A stretch of DNA of 64,000 bases from Pseudomonas urmiensis (GCF_014268815.2 NZ_JABWRE020000001.1:4035001-4099000), one strand, 5' to 3'; shown: positions 1 through 8,165, counted from the stretch's first letter. Numbers and translations are program-made. The notes: generated by a model not told the origin, from the sequence alone.

Positions 1-32
1 GGCTTCATCATTCCTTTTGTAGGAATGAAAAA

Positions 33-320
33 ATGGAGCTGAAACAGGCATTTGGTAAGGCAATGAGGCTGCTGAGAAAATCCCGTAGCCTCAGCCAAGA
101 AGATTTCGGCGGCCACAGTAGCCAAACCTACCTTAGTCAACTGGAAGCCGGAGGAAAGGGCCCTACCCTCGAAATGGTGCATGGGCTCGCCTCTGCCATG
201 AATGTCCATCCTTTGACGATCTTGACCCAGTGCTACCTTTTTATGGACGAGGATGCCACCCTGGACTCAATCATTGAGCGAGTTCGTGAGGAGCTAAGCG
301 TGACACCATTGGCCCCATGA
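33..320 (+). CDS. XRE-family helix-turn-helix regulator
   Basis: 95-residue protein that is almost entirely one cro/CI-type HTH domain. Residues about 8-62 carry the usual pattern: an N-terminal helix with LRKSRSLSQEDFG, a recognition helix around SSQTYLSQLEAG, then PTLEMVHGLASAMNVHPLTI. Single-domain XRE proteins of this size are often autoregulators of toxin-antitoxin or island functions. The TYLSQLEAGGKGPTLEM stretch is typical of regulators found singly in Pseudomonas islands. No partner gene is visible to the left because the window starts 32 bases upstream. The target is unknown. Confidence 0.8.
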   Translation: MELKQAFGKAMRLLRKSRSLSQEDFGGHSSQTYLSQLEAGGKGPTLEMVHGLASAMNVHPLTILTQCYLFMDEDATLDSIIERVREELSVTPLAP

Positions 321-640
321 GGATGGGCGCTTGCCCCTTCAGCATAAACTGAGATGTCCGATAGGATGCAACCAAGGGCTGCGCTGTCTGACCCAGCGGC
401 GGAGTTGATCCTTGGCGCAACCTACGAGGCAGAGGAGCGGCAATGAAGGGCCGACGGAAGGTAAAGACTGACAAGTGGCGTCTAAAGGCAGAAAATGAAG
501 GCGGCGCCCGGGAGCTTTTGCGAGGGCGGGAACAGACGCAAGGAAGGTTCCTCGACATAGCGGCACAAGTCGGCAAAGGAATGGAACCCGTTGGCCGACT
601 TGCCGGTTGAGAGATAGGATTTCACCTTTGAGGTGTGCAA

Positions 641-907
641 ATGAACGATCCTCAGATACTAGCGCTGTGCCCAAGTTCACCACAGGGGTGTTGGAGCATC
701 GACCACCGATGCTTCAAGGGAAGGTGCGAACAAACCTTGCATCTGGCAACGCTAGTGCTTGGCGGTCGTGTGCTTGCCGCGCAATGGCTGTACAAGCCAG
801 CGATCGGGCTAAGGCATCAGTCACCTTGCAGCATCTTGGTAACTCGATCGGGCTACCAGCAAGTGGTGACACTTCTAGGACGAATTGAATACGGTGTCTA
901 CGCTTAA
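641..907 (+). CDS. DUF2384 (MbcA/ParS/Xre-type) antitoxin-like protein, probably shortened
   Basis: The ATG at 641 follows a GAGG at good spacing (a GTG two codons earlier is also open), giving 88 residues. The C-terminal half matches the DUF2384 antitoxin signature: AAQWLYKPAIGL, then an SP..ILVT..G motif, ending in the hallmark LLGRIEYGVYA. The first ~30 residues do not look like the usual helical N-terminus of Xre/MbcA antitoxins, so the gene may be truncated or frameshifted at its 5' end. Relatives neutralise RES-domain toxins encoded immediately downstream. Here the overlapping downstream gene is a DUF6088 protein and no RES gene is seen, so this is probably an orphan or decayed antitoxin. 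Confidence 0.6.
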   Translation: MNDPQILALCPSSPQGCWSIDHRCFKGRCEQTLHLATLVLGGRVLAAQWLYKPAIGLRHQSPCSILVTRSGYQQVVTLLGRIEYGVYA

Positions 908-1568
908 CGCCGCTGGGTTCCATGCCAGAGTAACTGCCCACAACTCGTCTGACATAGGATCAGCTGTGTCCATCGCAGAGTCTATCTCGAACCGTATCAA
1001 GCGTATGCGTAAGGGGAGGCCCTTTGTTAGGAACGTATTCGAGAGAACGGGCTCACGCACTGCGGTAAACAAAGCTCTGTCTCGGATGGTGCTCAGTGGT
1101 TCTCTGGAGCGTGTTGCCCGCGGCGTTTACATGCGTCCCATGCGCAGCCGATACACGGGCAAAATGATTCGAGCCAACCCGATTTCTGTGTTAGAAGCCG
1201 TTGCCAGGGCAAGAGGCGAGACTATTCAGATCCATGGTGCAGAAGCTCTTCGCCGACTGGGGCTAAGTGTTCAAATGCAGGTTTTGCCCACTTTCTACAC
1301 CAGCGGAAGGACACGTGAGATCAAGATTGGTAACGCGGTTGTTCGGCTGCGCCATGCGTCTCGCCGACGACTCCAACAAGCGGGAACGAAAATAGGGATG
1401 GCACTGACCGCCCTTTTCTATCTCGGAGAAAATGGCGTAACTGAGCAGATCGCGATCAAGATCGCCAATTCGCTCGATCACGAGGAATTCAATAAGCTTA
1501 TGACGTGCAAAATGCCTAAGTGGATGCGCTCAGCACTGGCCAATTGCAATTGGAATGCGCGCGAATAA
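885..1568 (+). CDS. DUF6088 family protein (AbiEi-like antitoxin type)
   Basis: 227 residues. Residues ~30-95 form a winged-helix region (SIAESISNRIKRM, RTAVNKALSRMVLSG, ERVARGVYMRP), followed by the family hallmark IQIHGAEALRRLGLS and an RLRHASRR segment. Such DUF6088 proteins are the predicted antitoxin or regulator half of type IV AbiE-like modules whose toxin is a nucleotidyltransferase. No nucleotidyltransferase ORF follows in the next kilobase, so it stands alone. The chosen start overlaps the preceding antitoxin-like ORF by 23 bases, which suggests translational coupling; a later start at 1008 would cut into the winged helix. Confidence 0.7.
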   Translation: MNTVSTLNAAGFHARVTAHNSSDIGSAVSIAESISNRIKRMRKGRPFVRNVFERTGSRTAVNKALSRMVLSGSLERVARGVYMRPMRSRYTGKMIRANPISVLEAVARARGETIQIHGAEALRRLGLSVQMQVLPTFYTSGRTREIKIGNAVVRLRHASRRRLQQAGTKIGMALTALFYLGENGVTEQIAIKIANSLDHEEFNKLMTCKMPKWMRSALANCNWNARE

Positions 1569-1806
1569 ACTCGCGAACAGGCAGACCGCAGATAGTAAGC
1601 TACGCCGGCTCCCGCAGAAGCATCACCATTTTCCAGGCCTGCGCAGTATTGTGGAGCCGCGTTTGCCGGCAATGAGCCACGCACATGCCCCTTAATTCAG
1701 ATGCCGGCCAAGGGTTGAAAGAGGCTCCATGGCTAGTTAGTGAAGCTCAAGGCTTCGATACCGCCAGCTTCTCACCAGTCTTCAGAACCGTCTTGAACGT
1801 TAGCTC

Positions 1807-1911
1807 ATCCGTAAGCGTCCGGCGAACTCACCTTCCGAACTCCAGCATTAAGGGCGATGGTGTCCGCGTATTTTTAGGCGGACGCGATCACCCTTATCGG
1901 TAAGCGTCCAG
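1807..1911. repeat. 19-bp imperfect inverted repeat bracketed by short direct repeats
   Basis: Arms at 1849-1867 and 1878-1896 pair at 16 of 19 positions around a 10-base loop. Two near-identical copies of GTAAGCGTCC (1811-1820 and 1900-1909, each preceded by ATC) flank the hairpin. The stretch 1569-2032 holds no convincing gene. The structure resembles multi-repeat ends of insertion sequences (for example the IS21 group), but no transposase is adjacent, so this assignment is tentative. Confidence 0.45.
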
Positions 1912-2032
1912 TAATCCCATCCCTTGATCCTTAGGCTGCACAGCGCTGCCCACTCAGCACTGACACACCAGAAACAAAGCAGCTGACTGAATACCTAAAA
2001 GCAGCTCCATTAACCGGGCTTTCAAGGTGAGG

Positions 2033-2521
2033 TTATGGTCGGCCTGCTCTGCTGCGGGTCATATGGATGAGTGCTGATCTACGACTATCCAGAGAAGTTC
2101 TCTCTTCGACAGCAAAGGGCAAGAAGCCTAGTTTTGGATAAAGCAGCAAGCCTGCTGTATTTTCATTGAAGCACGAGATCTGCACCTCTGTGGCGTCATA
2201 GCGGTCGAACGCCAGAGCAGTCATCGTCTCCACGATGAAGGTCGCCACACCTTTACCTCGTGCCTCTTGGGCAACGATGACATTGCCGATACAGCAAACC
2301 CCACCCGTTTCAGCCCGATAAAAGTTAGCAAAGCCGACGACGCTATTCCCGGCCTCGACAATCGTCGAGTCGAATCGTTGAGTAATAGCGTTAGACAGCT
2401 GAGCTTCAGTCAGAGGGTATTGAGCTTTCGGGAACATATAAAACAGTTCCTGAGCGTTAAGGGGAAAGCTACAGATAGTTTTGATGTCATCAGCCTTCAC
2501 TGGCCTGTGTTGCAATATCAT
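2033..2521 (-). CDS. GNAT-family N-acetyltransferase
   Basis: 162 residues, starting at the ATG at 2521 that is preceded by AAGGA; the longer ORF begins at a poorly supported upstream ATG. The acetyl-CoA binding loop of GNAT enzymes is visible as VIVAQEARGKGVATFIVETM, followed by the expected IQISCFNENTAGLLLYPKLGF segment, where the LY.KLGF pattern marks motif B. The substrate cannot be told. It stands alone between an inverted-repeat region and IS66 debris and reads away from the arsenic island. Confidence 0.8.
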   Translation of the reverse strand: MILQHRPVKADDIKTICSFPLNAQELFYMFPKAQYPLTEAQLSNAITQRFDSTIVEAGNSVVGFANFYRAETGGVCCIGNVIVAQEARGKGVATFIVETMTALAFDRYDATEVQISCFNENTAGLLLYPKLGFLPFAVEERTSLDSRRSALIHMTRSRAGRP

Positions 2522-2589
2522 CGCGCGTCCTTGAGGTCTATGCATTCGGCATTCTAGCTCACCACTATTTGCTCAAACACCTTGCCTGG

Positions 2590-2682
2590 TTATCGGGGCA
2601 CCCATTGATGCGGCAGCAGCTCCGCAATCTCACTTGAGCGCTGCGTCGGCAGGCGCGTGAGGACGTCCTTCAAATATGCATA
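2590..2682 (-). pseudogene. IS66-family transposase (TnpC) C-terminal remnant
   Basis: Read on the minus strand the sequence translates as YAYLKDVLTRLPTQ, then SSEIAELLPHQWVPR and a TAA stop. This is the characteristic carboxyl end of IS66-family TnpC (LKDVLTRLPT..ELLPHRW). Only about 30 codons survive. The break is at about 2683, exactly where homology to the neighbouring arsN1-like acetyltransferase begins, so the element or a later deletion removed the acetyltransferase's 5' end. Confidence 0.75.
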
Positions 2683-3061
2683 CCCGGTACTGGTCGTCGA
2701 GGTCGACGGTACGGTAGTGGCGTGGGCAAACCTGAGCAGCTACCGCGCACGTTCGTGCTACGCTGGCATCGCCGACTTCTCGATCTATCTGCACCGTAAC
2801 GTCCGCGGACGTGGCATCGGCAAGGCGCTGCTCAAAGCATTGCTCCGTGAGGCTGAGGCACGTGGTTTCTGGAAAGTCCTCTCCCGAATTTTCACCTTCA
2901 ACGAGGTGAGCCTCGCGCTCTGCCAGTCCTGCGGCTTCAGGACGGTTGGCGTCTATGAGAAGCACGCTTGTCTTGAAGGCCGGTGGCTGGATTGCGCGAT
3001 CGTTGAGCGGGTGTTTCCGTCGAACCAACCCGGTCCAGATGACGAAGCAGCCGGGGCATGA
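2657..3061 (+). pseudogene. arsN1-like N-acetyltransferase, 5'-truncated
   Basis: 134 residues from a GTG at 2657. The sequence from YPVLVVEVDG onward matches the ArsN1/phosphinothricin acetyltransferase branch of GNATs, including VVAWANLSSYRARSCY, RNVRGRGIGKALLKALL (acetyl-CoA loop), NEVSLALCQSCGFR and GRWLDCAIVERVF. Members detoxify arsinothricin or phosphinothricin and are often found in ars clusters. The usual first ~40-45 residues are missing; the first eight codons here are antisense to the IS66 tnpC remnant. It is therefore probably non-functional or poorly expressed. Its last 125 bases overlap the convergent arsO-like gene. Confidence 0.7.
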
Positions 3062-4079
3062 GATAGCCTGCGTCAGCCCCTACACCCCTGAGGGTTGCCG
3101 AGGCGAAGTTCCTTTGCTTGGGCAGCCCGACGAAATACAAGCCTGGCACCTGATCTGCCACGCCGTTTCGCTGCAGGACACGACCTTGCTGGTCGGCGAC
3201 TGGAAGCTGTGCCAGAAACTCCAGGTTCGGCCGGAAGCCCGTTGCGAAAATCAGCGCGTCGGCCTGCAGGGTGGTTCCATCTGGCCAGACGACGCCATCG
3301 GGCAACACCTGCTGGAACATCGCTATGCGCTGGAGCCACCCGGTATCCAGTGCCTTCCGGTACTTGCCGGTGTCCAGCACGGGCGTGCTCTGGTCACTCA
3401 ACCACCGCGTGTGCTCCAACCGGGTGAATTTCAGCCAGGCATGAAAATCGAGCCCCAGGATCCGCTGGGGGAAGAAGCGGATCTTCTCGCGGGTCGCCAG
3501 CACTACCTGCGCAACGCCGGCAAGCTCATAGGCAATTTGAACCGCCGAGTTCGCCGCGCCGACCACGACGACGCGCTGGCCGGCAAAGGCCTCAGGCGTT
3601 CGATACGCCGAGCTGTGCAGGCAGGTACCTGAAAAGCTTTCCAGGCCAGGGATGTCAGGCGTGCTTGGACGGCTGAAGCCCCCTGATGCCACGACCACCG
3701 CACGCGCCGTGAAGGTCGATCCGTTGGCAGCGCGAACTTCGAATGCCTTGTCCTTCTGCACGACTTCCAGCACTCGGGTGCCGCCCTCAAAGGGCAGTTG
3801 AAACTCGGCGGCGTATGCCTCCAGGTACTGCACCACTTCGTCTCGCAGTGGGTAGCCCTGGGGATCGCCGGGAAACACCATCCCCGGTAGCGCTGAATAC
3901 TCTGCCGGGGAGAACAGTTGCAGGCTGTCGTAGTAGTTACGCCAGTTTCCACCCGGGCGCGTCTGCTCATCCAGGATGAGAAAGTCCAAGCCCTGTTGCT
4001 GCAAATGCCAGCCAAGCGCCAAACCCGCTTGCCCACCACCGATGACGATAACATCCACCGCGCGACTCGATTTATTCAT
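2937..4079 (-). CDS. ArsO-like flavin-dependent monooxygenase / NAD(P)-FAD oxidoreductase
   Basis: 380 residues from the ATG at 4079 (an in-frame ATG at 4097 is possible). The N-terminus has the FAD Rossmann motif VIVIGGGQAGLALG, then RPGGNWR; a second Rossmann motif, VVVVGAANSAVQIA, binds NAD(P)H; IFATGFRP is the third conserved site. This is the layout of the single-component monooxygenases called ArsO in arsenic clusters; the substrate is not established. The last ~40 residues run antisense into the arsN1 remnant and look like read-through past a lost stop. A second, divergent copy sits at 10,468-11,544. Confidence 0.75.
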   Translation of the reverse strand: MNKSSRAVDVIVIGGGQAGLALGWHLQQQGLDFLILDEQTRPGGNWRNYYDSLQLFSPAEYSALPGMVFPGDPQGYPLRDEVVQYLEAYAAEFQLPFEGGTRVLEVVQKDKAFEVRAANGSTFTARAVVVASGGFSRPSTPDIPGLESFSGTCLHSSAYRTPEAFAGQRVVVVGAANSAVQIAYELAGVAQVVLATREKIRFFPQRILGLDFHAWLKFTRLEHTRWLSDQSTPVLDTGKYRKALDTGWLQRIAMFQQVLPDGVVWPDGTTLQADALIFATGFRPNLEFLAQLPVADQQGRVLQRNGVADQVPGLYFVGLPKQRNFASATLRGVGADAGYLMPRLLRHLDRVGSTETPAQRSRNPATGLQDKRASHRRQPS

Positions 4080-4123
4080 ATGTGCGCACCCATGCATATA
4101 TCAGGACAAAAAAAGGGCACGCG

Positions 4124-4462
4124 CTACGGGCAGCACAGCGAAACCAGACCCTTGGTTCGCTGGAGCAGCCCCTCAAGGCGCTCGACGATTGCCCCACCAT
4201 TCACTTCGTAGAACACCTGCCTGCCCACCTTGGTGGCTTTCACGATCTGGGCATCGTGCAGCACCTGCAGATGCCTGGAGACCACCGAGCGCTCCTGCGG
4301 CAGCTCTTTAGCGATTTCGCCGACATCCGCCCGGCCCAGCAGGAGCACGCGCTTGAACACCGCGACCCTGGAGGGCTCGCAGAGTGCTTTGAAGAAGGCT
4401 TCGTCCAGCGACTCGATGGCAGCGTCGATGACTTGGGTGCGGAGGTTCTGGTGGGTCGTCAT
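4124..4462 (-). CDS. arsR: ArsR/SmtB-family repressor (atypical metal site)
   Basis: 112 residues from the ATG at 4462. The winged-helix core is clear: FFKALCEPSRVAVFKRVLLLG, VGEIAKELPQERSVVSRHLQVLHDA (recognition helix) and KVGRQVFYEV. It lacks the ELCVCDL arsenite site of classical ArsR, but it has a cysteine near residue 29 and ends in a Cys-Cys pair, which could form a different trivalent arsenic site. It is divergent from the ars operon and shares a control region with it; the perfect inverted repeat at 4474-4493 lies directly upstream. The arsO-like gene lies downstream in the same direction. Confidence 0.85.
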   Translation of the reverse strand: MTTHQNLRTQVIDAAIESLDEAFFKALCEPSRVAVFKRVLLLGRADVGEIAKELPQERSVVSRHLQVLHDAQIVKATKVGRQVFYEVNGGAIVERLEGLLQRTKGLVSLCCP

Positions 4463-4473
4463 GCCGCCAATAT

Positions 4474-4493
4474 ATGTGCACGAATATGCACAT
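4474..4493. promoter_or_regulatory. Probable ArsR operator (perfect 7-6-7 inverted repeat)
   Basis: ATGTGCA, six bases, then TGCACAT. It lies 11 bases upstream of the arsR start codon. A looser copy (ATGTGCG...TGCATAT) spans about 4080-4099, at the start of the downstream arsO-like gene. A dyad of this size in an arsR promoter fits autorepression. The assignment is inferred from position. Confidence 0.6.
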
Positions 4494-4518
4494 GTAAAGC
4501 CACCCATCACCGGAGGGG

Positions 4519-4559
4519 TTGCGATACATTCGAAAAAGCGTATATTCGAAAAACCATAT
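4519..4559 (+). promoter_or_regulatory. Promoter of the arsC/arsR/acr3/arsH/arsJ operon with tandem 16-bp repeats
   Basis: TTGCGA at 4519-4524 and TATATT at 4541-4546, 16 bases apart, form a good sigma70-type promoter pointing into the operon. Two tandem 16-bp repeats (4528-4543 and 4544-4559, 13 of 16 identical, each beginning ATTCGAAAAA) overlap the -10 element. They are plausible binding sites for one of the two ArsR proteins. Confidence 0.55.
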
Positions 4560-4578
4560 ACACGCAGAGTACCTCGTG

Positions 4579-4992
4579 ATGACTGGCAAGATCCGCGTCC
4601 TGTTTGTTTGCACCGCAAACGCTGCTCGCTCCCAGCTCGCCGAAGCATTGCTCCGACACACAGACCCTGTGCGCTTTGAAGCATTCAGCGCCGGTACTCA
4701 GCCTGGCGAAGTAGAACCGCGTACCTTCGCGGCGCTTGAACACCTCGGTATCGATGCCAGCGACCTGCGCAGCAAGTCCATCGATGAGTTCGCCGACGAG
4801 CGCTTCGACTACGTCATCACCCTTTGCGACAAGGCGGCGCTGGAATGCCAGTTACTGCCGGCATTGGGCGCGCGCTTGGCGTGGCACTTCGAAGATCCGG
4901 TCACCAGCGACAAACACGATGCCTTCCGCCATACGCTTCACGAGATCCATGAGCGCATCAAGATGTTCGTCCTCGTGAAAACCAAGCACTGA
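4579..4992 (+). CDS. Arsenate reductase-like low-molecular-weight phosphatase
   Basis: 137 residues, starting at the ATG at 4579; the in-frame ORF opens further upstream, inside the promoter. The N-terminal P-loop is CTANAARS (C11 to R17, CX5R), as in LMW tyrosine phosphatases and thioredoxin-coupled ArsC. Two more cysteines, near C83 and C90 (LCDKAALEC), match the spacing of the redox cysteines of that ArsC class. It is the first gene of the operon and precedes arsR2 by 8 bases. A second, canonical arsC follows at 5378, so this copy may be a specialised or redundant reductase. Confidence 0.75.
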   Translation: MTGKIRVLFVCTANAARSQLAEALLRHTDPVRFEAFSAGTQPGEVEPRTFAALEHLGIDASDLRSKSIDEFADERFDYVITLCDKAALECQLLPALGARLAWHFEDPVTSDKHDAFRHTLHEIHERIKMFVLVKTKH

Positions 4993-5000
4993 GAATCGCT

Positions 5001-5357
5001 ATGACTGATCCACTGACCCCTACCAAGGTTTTCAAATGCCTCGCCGACGAGAACCGCATCCGGATGATGCTGCTGATCGCCCGCGAGGAAGAGCTCTGCG
5101 TCTGTGAGCTGACCTGTGCACTGGAAGAAAGCCAGCCCAAGGTTTCCCGCCACCTGGCGCAGTTGCGCACGTGTGACCTGCTGGCAGACCGCCGCCAGGG
5201 CCAATGGGTTTATTACCGGCTGCATCCAGAGCTGCCCGCCTGGGTACGCGAGATCCTGAAAACGACGCTGGAGGCCAACAGCGAGTGGCTGAACAGCAGC
5301 TCCACTCGACTGGACGCCATGGGTGACCGCCCACAGCGTGCTGCTACCTGCTGCTGA
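5001..5357 (+). CDS. arsR: ArsR-family arsenite-responsive repressor
   Basis: 118 residues with the classical arsenite-binding motif ELCVCEL (C33, C35) placed on the DNA-binding helix, followed by the recognition helix region ESQPKVSRHLAQLR and the wing RRQGQWVYYRL. Family knowledge: arsenite or antimonite bound by these cysteines releases the repressor from the ars promoter. It is the second repressor of this island, internal to the operon between the two reductase genes, with a different sensor site from the divergent ArsR at 4124-4462. It ends in a Cys-Cys pair. Confidence 0.92.
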   Translation: MTDPLTPTKVFKCLADENRIRMMLLIAREEELCVCELTCALEESQPKVSRHLAQLRTCDLLADRRQGQWVYYRLHPELPAWVREILKTTLEANSEWLNSSSTRLDAMGDRPQRAATCC

Positions 5358-5377
5358 TTACTGCCGAGCAAAAGCCG

Positions 5378-5848
5378 ATGAAAGTACTGTTCCTCTGCAC
5401 CGCCAATAGCTGCCGCAGCATCCTGTCAGAAGCCGTGTTCAACCACCTGGCCCCGGCCGGTATGAAGGCCTACAGCGCCGGAAGCCAGCCCAAGAGTGAG
5501 GTACATCCGCTGTCCATCTCCGCGCTGCAGCGCGCCGGTATTTCCACCGATGGCCTCAGCAGCAAATCCAGCGATGCACACGCCGAGCTGGCACCGGACT
5601 TCGTCATCACCGTCTGCGACAAGGCCGCTGGCGAAGCCTGCCCTGTGTTCTTCGGGCCGGCAGTAAAAGCCCATTGGGGGCTTTCCGATCCGTCGGACCT
5701 GCAGGGTAGCGCCGCCGAATTGGACACGGCTTTCGACCTCACGCTTGAGCAGATCAAACGACGCCTCAAGGCATTCCTCGCACTACCTTTTGAACAACTG
5801 GATGCCGCGCAGCTCAAGGTCGAGCTGGCCCGCATCGGAACGCTCTGA
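5378..5848 (+). CDS. arsC: Arsenate reductase ArsC (LMW-PTP fold, thioredoxin-type)
   Basis: 156 residues. The catalytic P-loop CTANSCRS (C7-R13) starts the protein, and the redox cysteines C80 and C88 (VCDKAAGEACP) follow at the spacing known for thioredoxin-dependent ArsC. It reduces arsenate to arsenite, which the downstream Acr3 pump exports. The C-terminal ~25 residues form the extra helical tail common in Pseudomonas ArsC. It lies 20 bases after arsR2 and 18 before acr3. Confidence 0.9.
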   Translation: MKVLFLCTANSCRSILSEAVFNHLAPAGMKAYSAGSQPKSEVHPLSISALQRAGISTDGLSSKSSDAHAELAPDFVITVCDKAAGEACPVFFGPAVKAHWGLSDPSDLQGSAAELDTAFDLTLEQIKRRLKAFLALPFEQLDAAQLKVELARIGTL

Positions 5849-5866
5849 CGTTTAGGGAGATCCACC

Positions 5867-6928
5867 ATGAGCAAAAGCCGACTGTCCTTCCTCGACCGTT
5901 ACCTGACGGTCTGGATCTTTCTGGCCATGGGCCTGGGTATCGCCTTGGGCAGCCTGTTCCAGGGATTACCCGCGTGGCTGAACAGCCTGTCGGTAGGCTC
6001 GACTAACATCCCCATCGCCATTGGGCTCATCGTCATGATGTACCCGCCACTGGCGAAGGTGAAATACGAGGAGTTGCCCCAGGTTTTCAAGGACAAGCGC
6101 ATCCTCGTACTGTCGCTGGTCCAGAACTGGGTGATCGGCCCGGTACTGATGTTCGGGCTGGCGATAGTGTTCCTCTCCGACAAGCCGGAGTACATGACCG
6201 GCCTGATCCTCATCGGCTTGGCGCGCTGCATCGCCATGGTGTTGGTGTGGAACCAGATCGCCGGTGGCAACAACCAGTACGTGGCGGGCCTGGTCGCCTT
6301 CAACAGCATTTTCCAGATCCTGTTCTTCAGCGTTTACGCCTGGATCTTCCTGGGCCTGCTGCCGCCGCTGTTTGGCCTTGAGGGTAGTGTCATCCAGACC
6401 AGCTTCCTCGACATCGCTCAGTCGGTGCTGATCTACCTGGGCATCCCGTTCCTGGCCGGCTTCCTGACCCGCAAGATCCTGATCAGTAGCAAGGGCGAGA
6501 CCTGGTACCAGCAGCGCTTCATTCCGAAGATCAGTCCGCTGACGCTCGTGGCGTTGCTGCTGACCATCGTGGCCATGTTCAGCCTGAAGGGCGACATGGT
6601 GCTGCAGCTGCCGCTGGATGTGCTGCGCATCGCCATCCCGCTGACCATCTACTTCGTGGTGATGTTCTTCATCAGCTTCTGGATGGGCAAGCTGCTGGAG
6701 GCCGACTACCCACGCACCACCGCGCTGGCGTTCACCGCAGCGAGTAACAACTTCGAACTGGCCATTGCCGTGGCCATCGCTACCTTCGGCCTCGCTTCGC
6801 CGGTTGCCTTTGCCACCGTCATCGGGCCCTTGGTGGAAGTGCCGGTACTGATCTCTCTGGTGGGCGTGGCCTTGTGGCTCAAGCGCCGCTGGTTCGATCA
6901 GCCATCTGGTGCCTTGTCTCAGGAGTAA
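5867..6928 (+). CDS. acr3: Arsenite efflux transporter Acr3
   Basis: 353 residues with about ten hydrophobic membrane segments, the size of bacterial Acr3 (BART superfamily). Conserved Acr3 signatures include [30 protein letters not shown] (with the functionally important cysteine) and [19 protein letters not shown]. Acr3 extrudes As(III) using the proton gradient across the inner membrane. A GGGAGA ribosome site precedes the ATG at 5867. It overlaps nothing and is followed four bases later by arsH. Confidence 0.95.
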   Translation: MSKSRLSFLDRYLTVWIFLAMGLGIALGSLFQGLPAWLNSLSVGSTNIPIAIGLIVMMYPPLAKVKYEELPQVFKDKRILVLSLVQNWVIGPVLMFGLAIVFLSDKPEYMTGLILIGLARCIAMVLVWNQIAGGNNQYVAGLVAFNSIFQILFFSVYAWIFLGLLPPLFGLEGSVIQTSFLDIAQSVLIYLGIPFLAGFLTRKILISSKGETWYQQRFIPKISPLTLVALLLTIVAMFSLKGDMVLQLPLDVLRIAIPLTIYFVVMFFISFWMGKLLEADYPRTTALAFTAASNNFELAIAVAIATFGLASPVAFATVIGPLVEVPVLISLVGVALWLKRRWFDQPSGALSQE

Positions 6929-6932
6929 AATC

Positions 6933-7649
6933 ATGACCGAACACCACATCCCCAACATCGACAACGAACTGGTCGACCTGCCGTCCGCCGACAAGCTCGC
7001 GATCGAGCAGCAGTCCACCCATAAACCGCGCATCCTGCTGCTGTACGGATCGACACGCGAACGCTCCTTCAGCCGTCTGCTGACAGAAGAAGCGGCACGC
7101 CTGTTGGAGCACTTCGGTGCGGAGACGCGGATCTTCAACCCCACCGGCCTGCCACTGGCGGATGACGTGCCCGACGACCATCCCATGGTCAAGGAACTGC
7201 GTGACCTGGTGCTGTGGTCCGAAGGCATGGTCTGGTGCTCGCCAGAACGCCACGGTGCAATGACCGGCGTGTTCAAGTCGCAGATCGACTGGATTCCACT
7301 GAGCATGGGGGCCGTGCGCCCGACGCAAGGCAAGACCCTCGCGGTGATGCAGGTCTGCGGCGGCTCGCAGTCGTTCAACGTGGTCAACCAGCTGCGCGTC
7401 CTCGGTCGCTGGATGCGCATGTTCACCATCCCCAACCAGTCGTCCGTACCCAAGGCCTACCTGGAGTTCGACGAGGCCGGCCGCATGAAGCCCTCGGCGT
7501 ACTACGACCGTGTCGTCGACGTGATGGAGGAGCTGGTGAAGTTCACCCTGCTGCTTCGTGACCGCGCCGACTACCTCGTCGATCGCTACTCCGAGCGCAA
7601 GGAGTCGGCTGAAGAACTTTCCAAACGCGTTAATCAACGATCCATCTGA
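6933..7649 (+). CDS. arsH: ArsH NADPH-dependent organoarsenical oxidase (FMN flavoprotein)
   Basis: 238 residues from the ATG at 6933, which follows AGGAG; the ORF opens upstream inside acr3. The FMN-binding signature of ArsH is present as [17 protein letters not shown], then [22 protein letters not shown] and [18 protein letters not shown]. ArsH oxidises trivalent organoarsenicals such as methylarsenite to less toxic pentavalent forms and also shows quinone/azo reductase activity in vitro. It is the usual neighbour of acr3 and arsC in Pseudomonas. Confidence 0.95.
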   Translation: MTEHHIPNIDNELVDLPSADKLAIEQQSTHKPRILLLYGSTRERSFSRLLTEEAARLLEHFGAETRIFNPTGLPLADDVPDDHPMVKELRDLVLWSEGMVWCSPERHGAMTGVFKSQIDWIPLSMGAVRPTQGKTLAVMQVCGGSQSFNVVNQLRVLGRWMRMFTIPNQSSVPKAYLEFDEAGRMKPSAYYDRVVDVMEELVKFTLLLRDRADYLVDRYSERKESAEELSKRVNQRSI

Positions 7650-7661
7650 GGCTTTCTGAGC

Positions 7662-8165
7662 ATGCAATTGCACCCGTATTCCGTGCTGGCGACTCCCGAG
7701 CTGATCGGCCAGCTGATCTTCACCCCGTGCCCTGGTACCAAGGACACCTCGGTATCCCAAGCGCTGGCAACACTACGCGAAGCCGGTGCGAGTGCACTGG
7801 TCACCCTGATGCCGAGTGAAGAGCTGCTGCAGAACGAGATCGACCTGCTGCCCGAGGAGTGCCAACTGCTTGGCCTCGAATGGTTCCACCTGCCGGTGGA
7901 AGACGACCAGGCGCCCGGCGAGCCCTTTGCTGCCGCCTGGGAGATCCACCGGGAACGCCTGAAAGCGTTGGTGATGACTGGCAAGACGATCGCCATTCAC
8001 TGCAAAGGCGGCTCCGGCCGCACCGGCCTGTTTGCGGCCCGCCTGATGATCGAGTGCGGCATTCCTGTGCAGGAAGCTGTTGCTCAGGTCCAGGCCCTGC
8101 GCCCACGTGCGATCCAGAACCCTGCGCACGTCGACTACATCAACCAGTTCGCCAATACCCTCTGA
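7662..8165 (+). CDS. Dual-specificity/tyrosine phosphatase-like protein of arsJ clusters
   Basis: 167 residues with the cysteine phosphatase loop HCKGGSGRTG (C114 to R120), preceded by an upstream acidic segment LPVEDDQAPG that fits the general-acid loop. Similar proteins lie next to gapdh-arsJ in several Pseudomonas arsenic clusters. Its role is unknown; because the pathway makes 1-arseno-3-phosphoglycerate and related arsenate esters, a phosphatase or arsenate-ester hydrolase role is an inference. It lies between arsH and gapdh and is transcribed with them. Confidence 0.7.
   Translation: MQLHPYSVLATPELIGQLIFTPCPGTKDTSVSQALATLREAGASALVTLMPSEELLQNEIDLLPEECQLLGLEWFHLPVEDDQAPGEPFAAAWEIHRERLKALVMTGKTIAIHCKGGSGRTGLFAARLMIECGIPVQEAVAQVQALRPRAIQNPAHVDYINQFANTL

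Noticed and set aside
607..888. Overlapping plus-strand ORF of 93 codons
   Set aside because: The neighbouring frame (641-907) carries a clear antitoxin signature; this one has none.
5966..7453. Long minus-strand ORF of 495 codons
   Set aside because: It lies opposite acr3 and arsH, has low-complexity Gln/His/Arg-rich sequence and no family features; it is an antisense shadow of high-GC coding DNA.
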